64,000 nt of DNA from Ischnura elegans (lineage: Eukaryota; Arthropoda; Insecta; Odonata; Coenagrionidae), in NCBI RefSeq assembly GCF_921293095.1, contig NC_060253.1, forward strand, positions 71,833,992 to 71,897,991, given 5' to 3'. A program made the position numbers and the translations under genes. Below, piece by piece: positions 46,057 to 59,141 of the stretch. How positions within the stretch are numbered: the stretch's first letter is position 1; each line of letters opens with the position of its first letter. A model generated the notes under the pieces. It saw only the letters and a program-made list of their open reading frames with translations. It was not told the origin of the DNA and searched no databases.

Positions 46057-46479
46057 CTCGAGAAAAATCCTTGAATTGCAAGAGAGGAAAAAGTCCACTA
46101 ACTGTGTGAAATTGACAGGATTGTGGCATAGTCCAGCGTGAACTCTACCCTCACTTATCCAAACCAATCTCTGTGATGAATCACTGAGATTGTGTGGGTT
46201 TTATGATGCGGGCCATCATTCTACCGTATTTTCATCTAACAATAAGAGAGGCCATTTTTAAATTGTGTGAGCGGAGAGGGCATAAGGTTGCTGGAAGCAT
46301 ATCGGAGGTAGAGATAATTGAACTTGGATTTTTACCTGTTTCTCGTACTCAACGCTCGCTAAGTGAATGGAAATACAATGCATGTGCTCTGGACCCTCCT
46401 TCGAGAGAAACGATGAATAGAAAAAAATTTTAAAAATTAGTACTGTACTAAAAATTTAGAACATTTAATACTGTTCCCA
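46057..46479. other. Non-coding stretch
   Basis: A short frame 46194-46433 has no domain. Nothing else recognised. Confidence 0.5.
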
Positions 46480-46690
46480 AAACAGTATTATATGCTCTAA
46501 AAAGTAAAAAAACTAGGCTTTTAATCACTCGGGGAATAAAGAGCGGGAATCGATAAAGGTGTAGGTTTACTAGAAATGAATGTAGAAGAGCCTGATAGAT
46601 GATAAGGATTGGATCCCACGCTCTATTGTCCCGGTGATGAAAAATATTTTTTACTTTTAGTGTATTTTAGATTGGTTTAGTAAAAAATCG
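46480..46690. repeat. Palindromic MITE-like element, copy 2
   Basis: Imperfect 22-bp inverted pair CACTCGGGGAATAAAGAGCG (46527-46548) and complement at 46616-46637, flanked by the same GTAAAAAAACT/GCTTTTAAT context as the copy at 8660-8866. Limits approximate. Confidence 0.6.
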
Positions 46691-47153
46691 TGTTTTTAAA
46701 TATTTTCATTTTTTACTCGTACATCTTCTCGGCTCACAACCTGATGGTGGAATGTAAAAAAGTTAAAATTTGAAAAACAAAATTTCGGAGTGGACTGGAA
46801 TTTATTTATTATTCGGGCTAAAAACGTTCCCCTCCACTATACCACGTTCGACTATAAGTACCTCTCAAATATACTGTGCATTCTTATTCCCCATTGAAAT
46901 AATCCTGCTCACTCTTTCATCTTCTCCCTCATCCCTTCATCAGCTATTAACGCACCTTCCCAAATGTATAGACTTGTAGTATATTCATAATTCTCAAATT
47001 ATTCTCAGATTTCTAGAAGAATGTTTAACATCTTTTAATTGTAATAGTGTAAATGATAGATAACGGAAAAATAATGCATTTTTATTCTCCAATAGGCTTC
47101 TCTGCTACATTTCAACATCCATTTACGTACATTTACGAAATGCTTCGGATTAA
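46691..47153. other. AT-rich non-coding stretch
   Basis: No feature recognised. Confidence 0.55.
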
Positions 47154-47374
47154 CCTTTCTAACCCAGAGCTACTTTTGGGAGAATTCAAATTTCAAGATT
47201 CATCATCATGAAAACTTGACATTTTTTCAATCAATCATAATAATCGTGGCAGCTGAATATTTCGTCATCACAATTAACTACACAAAATAATGCGTAGTTT
47301 AGATATTCCCTAAACAGAGAATATAATATGCACATTTTTGATGTTGCTTGGAAGCAACATTGGGTTATAACGGG
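47154..47374 (-). mobile_element. piggyBac-like MITE, copy 2
   Basis: Inverted copy of 16387-16606. It is bounded by TTAA (47150-47153) and TCAA (47375-47378, one-base decay). Near the right end GTTGCTTGGAAGCAAC forms a perfect small hairpin. Non-coding. Confidence 0.65.
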
Positions 47375-47814
47375 TCAATGAGAGGAGGTTCCGCTCCCGC
47401 GGTCGCGTGCGTGTGTGCATTTTTTCAATTCCTCCGCAAAAGGGAGAGGCTGTGAGTGGATATTTTCCCTCCGGGGATGTATACAAAACAAGCGCCCCAA
47501 GGTTCAGGGAGCAGAAATGAGTACAACGATCTTTCGCGGTTCACGTCCGAGGCTTGAACGCTGAAAGTGGGACTGCACTTAAAGGAGAGTAAAAATAAAC
47601 AGGCGGGTGAAGGGGTTTCCGGCGTATTGTAGTATATAGCTAGTAGTACGCGGTCTTCTGATGCGCCGCAGGAAAGAGAAAAAAAAATTTTACCGCTGCG
47701 GTTGACTCACTTTCGCGGCAGTGCCAGCCATTACAATCCGATCTAAGAAAAGAATGCACTGCACCAATGGAAAATATGGGAATGAGGTCGATTTTTTTTG
47801 GGGGACATATTATT
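47375..47814. other. Non-coding stretch
   Basis: GC-richer to about 47640, then AT-rich. No gene recognised; the minus frame 47640-47981 runs into the tandem array and has no domain. Confidence 0.5.
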
Positions 47815-49075
47815 TTCAGTGAAATTTCCTGCTCTGAATTCGCACAATTTTCGAACTTTATTGAGCCATAAACAGTTTCTAAGCATATGCTAAGGTACTT
47901 AGGACGATGTAGAGGAACTATTCCATTATCACTGGTGTAGAACATTTCCATAAAAAGTGGGAAAATGAGGAGAGTTTCCAAAAGAAGTGGAAATTTAAAT
48001 GTTATTCATCGGGAGACGATGCAGTAAACTTAAGAATTTGTATAGCACACAATCTCTGCTTTCTTTTTGTGAAACTTTCTGCTCTGACTTCGCCCAATTT
48101 TCGAACTTTATGAAGTCATGAACCGTTTCTAAACATATGCTAAGGTACTTAGGTCGATGTCGAGCAACTGCTCCATCATCTGATGATACTTATAATTTTC
48201 CATAAAAAGGGGGAAAGTGTGGAAGTTCCCATAAGAAAAGGAAATTCAAATTTGATTCACCAGGAACAAATTTTAGCAGCCGTAAATTTAAGCATTTTCA
48301 TAGCACACAATGGTGCATCTCTGCTCTCCTTTCCTGAAAATTTCTTTTCTGTATTCTTACAATTGTCGAACTTTATTAAGGCATAAACCGTTTCTAAACA
48401 AATGCTGAGGTACTTTGGAGGGAATGCCGTCGAGGAACTACTCCATCATCCACTGATGCAAACAATTTTCGATAAAAATTGGGAAAACGAAATAAGTTCC
48501 ATAAAGAGGAAACTTGAATTTTATTCCCAAGGAAACTAGTAGCTCCTGAGGTAGTAATACATTAAATTTTAGCATTTGCATATTGTCTGTTCTGATTTCG
48601 CACAATTTTCGAACTTAATTAAGGCATGAACAGCTTCTAAACATATGCTAAGGTACTTAGGTCGATGAACTGCTCCATCATCTACTGATGCATATAACTT
48701 TCTATGAAAAGTAGGAAATGCAGGTTAGTTTCTACAAGAAGAGGAAAATTAAATTTTATTCACTATGAGACGAGTAGTTCCCGAGGAAGTACTGTAGTAC
48801 ATTATATGATTTGCACGGCCCATACTAATACGTATCTGCTCTAGATTTTATCATCGAAATGTACCAAAATCTCTATCAATGTATCTATAATAATGTTACT
48901 GAAAAGTTTTTCTATTCGGCAGACTTTTTTCGATCTTGATTTCAACTTTTTTCAATGAAATCGTCTGCTGTGCATTCTTACGAATTTCGCACTTCTTTCA
49001 GAACTGTTTCTACACATAGAGCACTAAATTTAAGCATTCGTAAGGCACCAAGCGATACCCTTATCTCTGTTTCCG
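47815..49075 (+). repeat. Degenerate tandem array, about five units of ~250 bp
   Basis: The phrase CACAATTTTCGAACTTTATT with a following TTTCTAAACATATGCTAAGG recurs at about 47843, 48093, 48358 and 48601, and a partial unit lies near 48965. Each unit also carries a TCCATAAAAAG(T)GGGAAA block and AGCACACAAT. Units differ by substitutions and small indels, so the array is old. Not a satellite of long extent, and no coding frame is kept across units. Confidence 0.8.
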
Positions 49076-49602
49076 AAGTTATCCAGTAAATAAATCTAAA
49101 TTTCAAATTATCGTTTCTGGAGAGGTGTGAGCTTTGTTAGCTTCGCAGGGAAGACTTTTTTATGGTCCATATATCAAAGGTGTATGCGACCATCTGGAGA
49201 AAAATGATTTTTTATAATTTTTTATGAATTAAATCCTACAATTTTGCTTATAAATTAAAAATGCAGCTTGAGAGCAAAATAATAAGTAGGAAGTTCGAAA
49301 CGTTTGTTCAAGATTTCCTTAGAATGAAAATTTTCATACATATACGAGCAATTTTTTTATCACATTAAATATAAAGTTAAAAATAATTAAGCATTTTGGA
49401 GAATAAACTTTGCTTACAATGAGAGTTGATTTTTGATACGAATTTGAAGCAATATTTTATCAGTTAATGGAGAAATATCAAACGGCTTCACCTAATCAAT
49501 GGCCGGTTAAATCATGTCACTCGTGCACTCGGAACAAGATGAATTATCAGTTACCTAAGCAGAAAGGAGGATGATCGTTGAATTATGGAATCTAGGGTTC
49601 CC
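49076..49602. other. AT-rich non-coding stretch
   Basis: Nothing recognised beyond weak echoes of the preceding array. Confidence 0.5.
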
Positions 49603-49645
49603 AGCCTGATGAGATGGTCCATCGTCCACGAAGTTTCGCCCCGGC
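49603..49645 (+). repeat. Worn hammerhead-like motif
   Basis: CCTGATGAGATGGTCCATC resembles the core and stem II of the 19918 motif, but the required GAAA strand is replaced by GTCCACGAAGTTTCG. It may be a decayed fragment of the same element type or chance. Confidence 0.25.
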
Positions 49646-52600
49646 ACTGCCCATTTCTTTGGGGATTCTGATGCCACACTAGAACAGAGTAATAATCAAG
49701 GGGTGTTTTTAAAATTGGAGCGATTATTATCCACGGTTTTTATTTGCAGCAAAATTGGTATCGTAAATCGACTTCAAAAAAGGCCCTGCACATTAGTGTA
49801 TTTTAGAAAATGATTCACCATATTGTAAACATTAACCGAAACCGTATATTATACACCAGTAGCAGCACCTAATTTTGAGATTGAAAATCATATTATTCTA
49901 TATTTAAATTCTTCTGAAAATATTCTTTGTCATGCACGTAAAATTACTTAATTTTGTGAAGTCGTTTATTCCATCTTAACATATGTGAAAGCTCTTTTAG
50001 TTAGTCCATAGACGCTTGAGAGCAATACGCTTATCATATAAATCTTGGCATTGAGAAAATTTTCCGGAACCACCACTTGATTTCTTCCGGCTAACTATAT
50101 AAATTAAATTTACAGGAGCTTATTGTAATAATATCAAGAAAGAGAAAAGTTATTGCGGACTCAATACTCTCAGAAATTAACTTTTTCTGCAGCCTTTTCA
50201 TGTTTCGCGAGTTTTCTTTCGTATAACATCTATCTGCAGTGAGTTAAATATAGCGGCAATATAAAAAAATCATCGCAATCGACCCACTAATTCGGCCCCT
50301 CCCTATAACTGCAGGAACACGCTTAACTTGTAACAGAAAAAGAAAAAAATATTATAAGACTATTTATAAAAATACAGCCAAGGATCCGTGAACTATGACA
50401 AAGGATATAAACGTTAATTCATCCTAAAGCATTTCACCTCACACCTTTAGTAGTATGCAGAGAAGAGGTGAGGAATTTAATCTAACAGAAAATTTCTGAG
50501 GACAATGCATAACGATACAATGAAAGAGGAAAATATCCATGTATCCCGAGAACGACAGAGATTTTTTTAAAATCGTAAATTCCAACTGCAAAAGTTAGAG
50601 AAGATTCATGAAATTTCGCGAGAATCGTGCACAATTCACATTCCATTAAGAACTTAATCAATGAATTTTTTAATACAAGGAATTTTGTCATTTTTTATTT
50701 AAAGAACGATGGATGATGGCCAATGGAAATTACGTACGCCATGCTCCACTGAGTCTGTTATTGGTCCTTCATATGAGTCGGAAGCGTGGGCGGCCTCTAT
50801 GAATGGATTCCGATCGAACCAATGAGAGAGGAGCTGTTGTTTTGTGCTCGTGTGGGCTGCTGCCCGTTTGAATGAATCTCGACTACGGGAGACAAGAGAG
50901 GAAGACTCATGAATGAAACGCTGGCTGGAACACAGGGGGCCGGGGAGGGAGTTATGATTTTCGAAAAATAAAATAAGAACGGACGACGAATAATGAATAA
51001 GGGAAACAAAGTCCACGAGAGGACGTTTTTCAATTTTTTTTCTCCCTTCATTTCGAATCAGCGATGCGAAAGAAGTAAACAAATGAATGGAGGAAAAAAA
51101 TGAGGGAGCCGGATGAAACGCAGGCGAATGGAATTTTCACTCCATACCGAAACGCTGTCCGGTCGGGAAGTACGCAATTTTGCTCGCTCTTCCGCTGTAC
51201 ATAGGCGTTCGAGTGACGGCAATGGGATGCAGAGCTGTGGGAGAACATACAGCTATCCTATGCCATTCGATATTAACTCGCAAGGGGAGAAATGTGTGGC
51301 ATATAATTTGGGACGTTCCCTCAGAAAAATGGATTGAATTCAATAAGTGCCATTGAGATCTTCACACTTGTTCAAGCAGCAGAGTCATTGCTAAGGATTC
51401 CTGATTTTTTGAGCGCAAAAATGTTTTTTGCTTCAGATTATTTGCAATTTTTCAGACGATTTATAAATTTCGTGCTGCTTTTTCCGATTATTTAGTGTTC
51501 CGACTTCACTACTATTTTTAAAAAACTGAGGATGATGAGACCGCGATCACTCGAGGTTGCGAAAAACATCCCCTTTTCATTACTTGTAAAAAAAACTTAA
51601 GCAATAATCTTGAAATTTACAGGGCACACTATATAGATGACGCGGATTATAACTTTTCTGCACCTCAAATTTGTTTCTTTTGTAAAAGCATTTTCGTAGG
51701 TGTAGGCTTTTAATATTTGAGATGCAGGCAAATGCTGATAAATATCTATTCGATATACCTAGAAAATAGATAAATTAATGATAGCTTAAGTGAAAACTTA
51801 GGAAAGCTTTACTAAAACAGTCAAAATATGTCAAATAGAGAGGAAACGATGCAAACTTCGTTTATAACTTACCCTATTACCGTGAAATAATCAGAGTATC
51901 AACTAAACCATTATCAACGTTTTTCAGACGCTCAGGTATAAAAATATTACCACAGAATTTTCTAGAGGGTTCAGTTTTTACCTTTGAGATACATTAAGAC
52001 GTTAACAAGGGTTGCGTTATCGCGTTGAAGTAAATTCGATACCTCAGGGCAACATTTCAATTTGACGCTTTTGCTACGACATGATGCGCCTAGCGACATT
52101 TCGTATATTTACGAGAAACACGAATATTCGTATAATGAAGTCTTTTTGCTATCTAAGTGCTATATTCGTGGCCGAAGTTTTAAAAAACTTGCACAAAAGA
52201 AGGTCTTATATTATGGGAGACTAGAGACAAACAGTACAGCATAATATGAAAAAATGAAAAAAAAACAAATACAGATATAAGGTCGTGAATGTATTAAGTC
52301 CAGAAACTTTCATTGTGTGGCCACCGGAACGAATAAGCGAAGGCATTGACAAAATACGTATATTAATTAGCCAACACCTCACAGAAATATGCCACTTTGA
52401 TACCACAGAATCTAATGAATGGCATATTGTTGATGTAACTGTATCCGCCGATATTCATTCATCTACACAATAATTCATCAGCGTACATCCACGCATATTT
52501 TAAGAAGGAAAATTTTCAAATGAAAGATCAAAAATCAATTTATTCGTCATTTACATCTCTGAATTAAATTATTATCACCGAGAGAAAAAAAATGAAATTA

Positions 52601-55454
52601 CCCTTAATAGACCTTTTTCAAGCAGGTAATGTCTCAGCAGAGAAATAAAAGGGGAAAATGGCTTCTTTTACTTTAAAACTCAATTTCATTCCATCAATGG
52701 TAAATGAAATTAGATTTCACAGAACGGATTCCTTCAATAACAGTTGTCAGGGCAACCTCCGCAAAAACCAAGGCTTTTTTGCTCGTTCACCTTCGCATTG
52801 TTTCAAGAGATTTTACTCGAGACATTAAATGGATTAATGAAAATAAGAGTGCATTACCACCTCATGTCTCAGCATAGTCAAAGGTAAACGATAATATCCT
52901 TAACAAGCGAGAACATTTGCTAACTACCTTCAGAAGAAAATAAATCCACCAGTTGCAAATCTATGATTAATTACTTGAGCAGAGTCGGAAATAGCAACGC
53001 TTGCGATTTTAATGCTACCGAAAACTCCCGCACTTAAATACGATTTATATGTAAGGATAACGTTCAATAGTTTTTGGAATCTGCCATAAACAAGTCATAC
53101 TAAAAGCTATGAAAAACAAGTACCTAATTGAATGATAACGGTATAAAGGGTAAAAAAAGATATTCGTGGGGTTCAAAGCCTCGTAGCTACAATGTGGTTT
53201 CATAATTTTCACATTAATTGCGGATAGAATGAAAACATCGACAATAATTGTTTCAAGTTGAAATTTCTTTGGCAAGACGTCGGAATTTTGCGACAGGGTA
53301 CTGAGCAACAAATTCAGGTAGAGATTCCGATGTAATATCTAAGAGGTGACAGAAAAGTTTTCAATGGTAATCGGAGTGCAATGCTAAGTGCTCATAAACT
53401 CACTATCACCAATCGAGATATTTTACTAAGTTCCCTTGCCGACCTTTTTTTGGCTAGGCAGACATTTTATAGCAGCATTAATACTTCATCAATTTTTTTG
53501 AATTTAAAAACTAAATGGACATTTCATAACTTTTTTACTCTCTCCGGGAAAAAAAACCGAATGAATAGTGTAAGAAACTAAATGGGGAGAAATCAGGTCG
53601 TGAACATCAATGATTATTTTACGATTCGTATTTGAAAGAACTAATTCTAAAAATCTGGCCTGAAAAGTAAACAAACGAGCTCAAATGAGCATCACGTGGT
53701 GTTCTTACAAAAACTGTAAGACTCATTTAACCCACATGTAAGCTATAAAAAGTTGCAGTATTTTTACGTGCGAGCATGGTTATAGTAAGTAGGTACGTTG
53801 CCTTATTTTTACTTTAAAATTTTCGGACAATTTCAATTTAACTGTAAAACCTGGAGTCGCTCACTCATAATCAGATTTTTTCAAGTTTTCAATAGCTCCG
53901 ACAGAATTCGCATATTAAGTCATCAACCCATGGGCTTTAAAATTCTTTCAGGAAAGTAAGATGGAAAATATTCCGAACAATGGATAGGACTTTAATATGT
54001 TACTTTAATTATGGTTTACGTCACGATTAAGCTAATGCTTCAGCAATAACTAATCCGGAATCATCCCCACACATTTATCATTTATTGGAGGGGCTGAGGA
54101 TACATCAACCCTCTTTGAGCGTATTTACTTGTACATAAATTCAAAAACACATTGAAAATCTATATAAACATTACCATCGATTCACTCGAGGCGTGGAACG
54201 AATACCACGATTGCATATTTGAAAAATTCGTCAGTTGATTTAGGTAAACGTTGCATCACAAGACGGATAAACCCAATGATATTTTCGACCAAGCACTAAC
54301 ATTGAACTTGCATCACTGACCGAAAAAAGGATCTACACCTCATTATGATTCGAGGAAAGTCCTCTGGCCGCATCGCAATATCCTTGACGCGTGCGCACCG
54401 GATAGACGTCGATACTTTGTAATTTCGCAATTTTCCTCAATGCTTAAAATTCAATGGCCATCGTTTCGCCCTTTCCCATGGAACAGATAATTTTATTGCC
54501 CTATGTATTATTTATCGAGCATTCGCTTGTGGTTGTTCTCCCATTTCGAAGCCTATTCTGCCAGCTGTAATCAGAACATTTCAGACACAGAAGTTGGAAC
54601 GTTTCTTGAGCGTACAGAAAAATATGCATTTTAGGACCTAATTAATGGAGTCATGCCTTCCATACGGCGTGATTCATGAACGTATAGGCTTTTTGAGGAC
54701 GTTGGGAAAGTTGGTAAATAGATTTAAACAGTACTTACTTACATGCATAATAATAAATTGAACTGTAATTAGAAATAGCAATTAATTGCGGAACGAGGTA
54801 CTAATTCGTCAAAAATGACTAGCTACAAGTTAAATTTTCAGTTATGATTTGCACCATGTCACTAGACCATTACGTACGATTGTTTTTAGATTACCTACAC
54901 GAACTCAATGCGAAATGCAGTACATTTTTTTATTATTCTTTTCTCGACTGTTGAAAATCAACTGGCGGTTCCGGTAGTCTATTACGAACTTTAAAGCCCC
55001 CTAAGGTACCCTTTTGCGTAAAAGGCAAGAGATACAGTGATTTTCATCTGTTGATTCTTATTTTGTTTTCTGTATGATAGACCGCCGCCGGTAAAATGAA
55101 ACTTGATTCCATGAAAGGGCATGTCTATCTGAGTGAGAATTCGCACGGATATTCATGAAAGGAAGTCAGCCTGCTATTATTTTGATAGCACCAGATTTCT
55201 CCATGTTATGATACTTTTCCTGTGATTTCGACGGCCCGTGATGAGTTTTTGCCCTCCGGCAAAATCCTCCACAATGTTTGGATTCAGGGCATTTGTCTGT
55301 TCATTCCGAGAAAATAACATGCTTCTCGATATCAGTTTTGAAAATCCGAGCCAGCCGCGGTCTATACGTCTAAATTCCAAAATTCAGAAATCCGATAACC
55401 TCATAAGATGTAGCTATCGCTCTCAATTTTCCAAATTACAGAAGCAGCAGAAAA
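49646..55454. other. Long AT-rich stretch with GC-richer 50700-51340
   Basis: 50700-51340 is GC-richer, with CCAAT words near 50720 and 50819 and an inverted one near 50760, and frames on both strands up to 127 codons without domains. The rest (51350-55450) shows nothing recognisable. Confidence 0.5.
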
Positions 55455-56108
55455 TAGGGTGGTTTCCTATTATTTTTTTATTGCCTATATCGGAAGATTA
55501 TTACTCATGGAGTACGTATTTCACGCTTTTAGATTTTTAAATGACGATATCTATTTTTCGCGATTAAATGAAAAGTGAAAATTTTCAAGCGCGCGAAAAC
55601 GCGACGGGTAAGGAAATCTCTCCGTGTGACGTATTTCTGGTTCCCCCTCCCGCCTTGTGAGGTGACCTTGATCGAGGCTCTGAGCGCTGATAGGACGCAG
55701 GATGCTAGAGGGTAGCTGAGTACCTTGCTGTCTGGTAGCGCTTGGCTTAAAAAAGGTTTATTAATACCTTATCAAACGAAGAAAACTTTCCGACCTTAGC
55801 CAGTTTTAATAGGTGATTATTAAGACATGTTTCCCTGAGCTCTGCGCCTCATGCATGCATTGGTAATCTCAGACGATGTATAACTCCTATCTTCTCCTAT
55901 AGAAACTAGGTCCCTGTGACGTCACGTGGAGAGGCATCGCATGGGCGCCAATCTGGCCCTTTTCAAATGAGGATAAAAATGGACCATTGCCATTCGTCTA
56001 AACCGGTATTTCTAAAACGAAATAATTTGTATATTATGAATACAGTAATTGTGGGTAACAAATCGCAATCAATGCCTTTCGATTTCTTTGATGAAGGAAA
56101 CTACCCTA
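55455..56108 (+). mobile_element. 650-bp MITE with TA-bounded ends, copy 4
   Basis: Ends TAGGGTGGTTTCCT and AGGAAACTACCCTA as in copies 1 and 2. It diverges from them near 55608-55640, where the GTATGAATGCCGGGAAAAGC segment is replaced or shortened, and keeps the double direct-repeat segment in mutated form. Confidence 0.83.
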
Positions 56109-56205
56109 TTCGGTGGAAGCACTGAAGCTCTATCTGAATGAAATTTTGGGGTTGGGAAGTTCTAATATCGAAGATATACCGATGCGTAATAACAATAATT
56201 TTGCC

Positions 56206-56358
56206 TTTATTTATCAATAGAATTAAGGACAATACAGTCCTTTCTCACAATTCAGTTGATGAACACGCACATGCCCTAGATGGGAGAAAATCCACCCAGG
56301 TGGGATTCGAACCCGCGACCCCTGAATTAGCAGGCGAGGTTGATGCCGATGCCTAAGG
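56206..56358 (-). mobile_element. tRNA-derived SINE, minus strand
   Basis: On the minus strand the head has TCGCGGGTTCGAATCCCACCTG with a perfect B box (56303-56313 on the plus strand), then TAGGGCATGTGCGTG and an end near GATAAATAAAGG. Same family as 6662-6854, somewhat shortened in the body. Confidence 0.75.
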
Positions 56359-57424
56359 GATAAAGGTGAAAATAACCATATGACTTTTACAGCCAACGTA
56401 TTAGACTCTTTTATTTATTAGATTTTCCAAGACTTATTTGTTACTTTTACCAACATTCCATGAGTTCCAGATGCAATAAAATCCCATGACTTAAGGGTTT
56501 TCCAGAGGATTGGACGCCCTATAAATACAGCTTTATGATTTTCTATGCCACAGAAACCCTCCTCCTTTTTGCACTTAAACTCGAGGAGAATTCACGTCAT
56601 TCGAGGCTAATCCACTCCCATTCAACCGAGTACGCTATCCTTAGAGGCGAGGTATTACCGACGATTTTCATACCACAGACCTTGCCACGTAGTTTAGTGT
56701 GAATGCCTTGTCATTCTTAAGATTATCGCCGGCGAAGCTGCCTGAATTTTCCTCCTTTATGCCCTTTCCTGGAGACGGATTTATCACTCCCGACCCTGAG
56801 AATAACGACGCAATATCCGTCCCTTGAAAATATGAAAATGTGATCACGTAACTCGTGAATTAAAGGAGGGGCTCCCACTCTCTTTCCTATCCATTTCTTT
56901 TTCGTTAAAAAGAAAATAATTCTTCCGCCGCTAAAAGTCGTCATCGGGCTTTCAATCGGTTGCGTTAAGAGTATTCACTCATGCTCGACCGGTCTTTTTT
57001 CGTGGCATAACACTCGTGTTAAACTTATTCCATATCCTAGACATTTCCGGGGTGTATTATGCCATTGTCATCATTTTTCTGTATCCTCATATAATAAAAT
57101 ATTCATATTAATGCTTTCAAAATTGAGACACTCTCACATTCGAGGCACAGAAAAATGCTATCTAAGGCCTATTCTGTAGGCATTGAAAATTTAAAGGTTA
57201 TACCATGAGTTTAAAACTAGCAATTTGCCGCGAAAAGAGGAAAATTACGATAGATCAATAACGACAACATGACGCAATTCAATCGATGGCGTAAGGAGCA
57301 TCTACGTTTCGCGTCGGCATACGATTTTTATTTCTATAAGTTCGATAATAAAGTTAAATGGCTATATTTATGCTAATTAGTTATTAAAATTAATTAATAA
57401 ATAACATGAGGCAAATATCCACCA
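56359..57424. other. Non-coding stretch
   Basis: No gene recognised. Slightly GC-richer at 56560-56960, with a short minus frame and no domain. Confidence 0.5.
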
Positions 57425-57500
57425 TGAGAGACTCCCGAGCGACCGAGTAAGTAATGAGGAAATGCTGAAAAGAATCGGAGAAAAGAAAAAACTAATTTTA
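57425..57500 (+). mobile_element. Short LINE fragment
   Basis: Reads SDRVSNEEMLKRIGEKKKLI, the conserved phrase that follows the YGAETWTL region in many arthropod LINE polyproteins (compare the 28751 copy, DRVSNEEVL). Only about 25 codons are recognisable; both sides are unrelated or decayed. Confidence 0.6.
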
Positions 57501-58822
57501 GGATTGTTTACTAATGCTAATGAGAAACTCCCAATTATGCGATTTAATGTTGTAAATAAAGTAGATACGCAAGCGCGTGGCGCTAGCTTCCATTCGAATA
57601 CTTTACATACCATTGAAAGCTTAAAGCAGTGATCATTAATCATACAAATTAAGCTAAACGATATAAATTCCTTTCTTTTTAGTCCCCGAAAAATTACCAT
57701 TTCTTACCTCCTCAAATAGAATACATTTGGAAGGCCTTATATTACGAACTTCCAATCCTTTTAAGCGGTAATTCATTCTGGAGGTGACTGTTGAGGAGGC
57801 AGCGCTCAAAAGTGCCGTTAGCTATCCCCCGAAAGGCCATTCAACCTTAACTGACTCTCAAGTTTTACATAACAAGAAGGTTTAAAGGGGCGACGCCCAA
57901 GCATGGCCAAGGATACAGAATGTAACCTCTGTAACAATCTTGCGATGCAAACAATGCAGAGGAAGGCATTCTATTTCCCAAAGGTTGCAGTTCCAGATTC
58001 TATGCTTGACCAGTAAAATCGGAAGGTGCAATTATAGGGGAAGTCGGTGTTCATCTTTTTTGAACCATTATAGTAAGTAATTTTTTGCCAGCATCAAAAG
58101 ATTACATATCCTTATAAGTAAACGCTTATGATTTCTGTCGCTCCGTCCATTTCTTCCAAGGGTGGTTACTATTTATCTTTGTTTTGTACCCAATTTGCAT
58201 TTTTTCTCACAGGTAAATGCTTGTTAACTTACTTCTCTATTCATGCTTAATACTTTAAAATTTATACATGATACTTCTTATTATGCCTCATATGTAATCT
58301 CGGAAAATTGACCTTGAAATATGCCTATTCGGTAGTTACTTGCAAAACTGCCTTAACGATCGAGTTCAACTAAAAAAAAGCGTGATCCCGAAGTTTTTAC
58401 CACCCTGATTTAATGAACCTTATCAACAAAATAACTCCTAAAAAATTGTGGCAAACCCGTCATTTCACTTTTTAAAAAATTGACTCGATGAGAAAGGGAG
58501 AAAGCTATCTCATGTTTGTTAAAGTGGTGTAACACTCGTCCACACAAGTTAAATATGTTAGATGAATATCGCTTCGTTAAAAGCGGAATATTAAAAATTA
58601 AGTATAAAACACTAAGCTGTTTTGGATCGTGTGTTCAGGATGATTAATAGGGCTAGTGACGCTAGTGGTCCAGGAGAAGCTTCCCATGACTTCTCATGAA
58701 AAAGCTTGGCTGGGACCATGACCCTTATATACCTGTATGGCTGAGACCAATATTTTTCCCTAGCAACGCACGTAGTCTCTCCGTGGCGGAAGGAAGGGTC
58801 TCATGGCGACTGAAACGAGGCT
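57501..58822. other. AT-rich non-coding stretch
   Basis: Nothing recognised. A GC-richer patch lies around 57770-57960. Confidence 0.55.
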
Positions 58823-58830
58823 ATGACATT

Positions 58831-59133
58831 CAGGGCAGCTAGGAATTAAGGCTGGGGGGGTCTAGGTGCAACTATTACCGAGGTGTGTGGGGGTGTGGAA
58901 TACCCACCAGGATAAGCGGCAGGTGCGAGATTAATAAATTGCGGAATTTTAAGATACACGGTTCAAAATGGTGAGTTTTACGGCTTTCTGAGAGATATTT
59001 TATTAATTCTTACACTATTCTATTAGTAATATCAATCCAATTAAGTAAAATGGATTAAACTTAAAAATTTATCTGAGCTCTGGGGGGGGGGGGTTTAACC
59101 CCCAACCCCCCCCCCCCCCTCGCTGCGCCACTG
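58831..59133 (-). mobile_element. hAT-type MITE (family 1) with perfect duplication
   Basis: Flanked by exact 8-bp repeats ATGACATT (58823-58830 and 59134-59141). The right end is CAGTGGCGCAGCGAGG (complement); the left end is decayed (CAGGGCAGC). Interior closely matches 15231-15529. Near the right end a run of 12 G (59082-59093) faces a long C run (to about 59119), a hairpin-forming homopolymer expansion unique to this copy. Confidence 0.87.
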
Positions 59134-59141
59134 ATGACATT

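Noticed and set aside
47815..49075. CRISPR-like or regular spacer array
   Set aside because: Units are about 250 bp, degenerate and continuous; this is a eukaryotic tandem repeat.
28261..56100. Peptide MDTLMVGNESQSMPF conserved in four places, possible small protein
   Set aside because: All four lie in the 650-bp MITE, and non-coding parts of the element are equally conserved.
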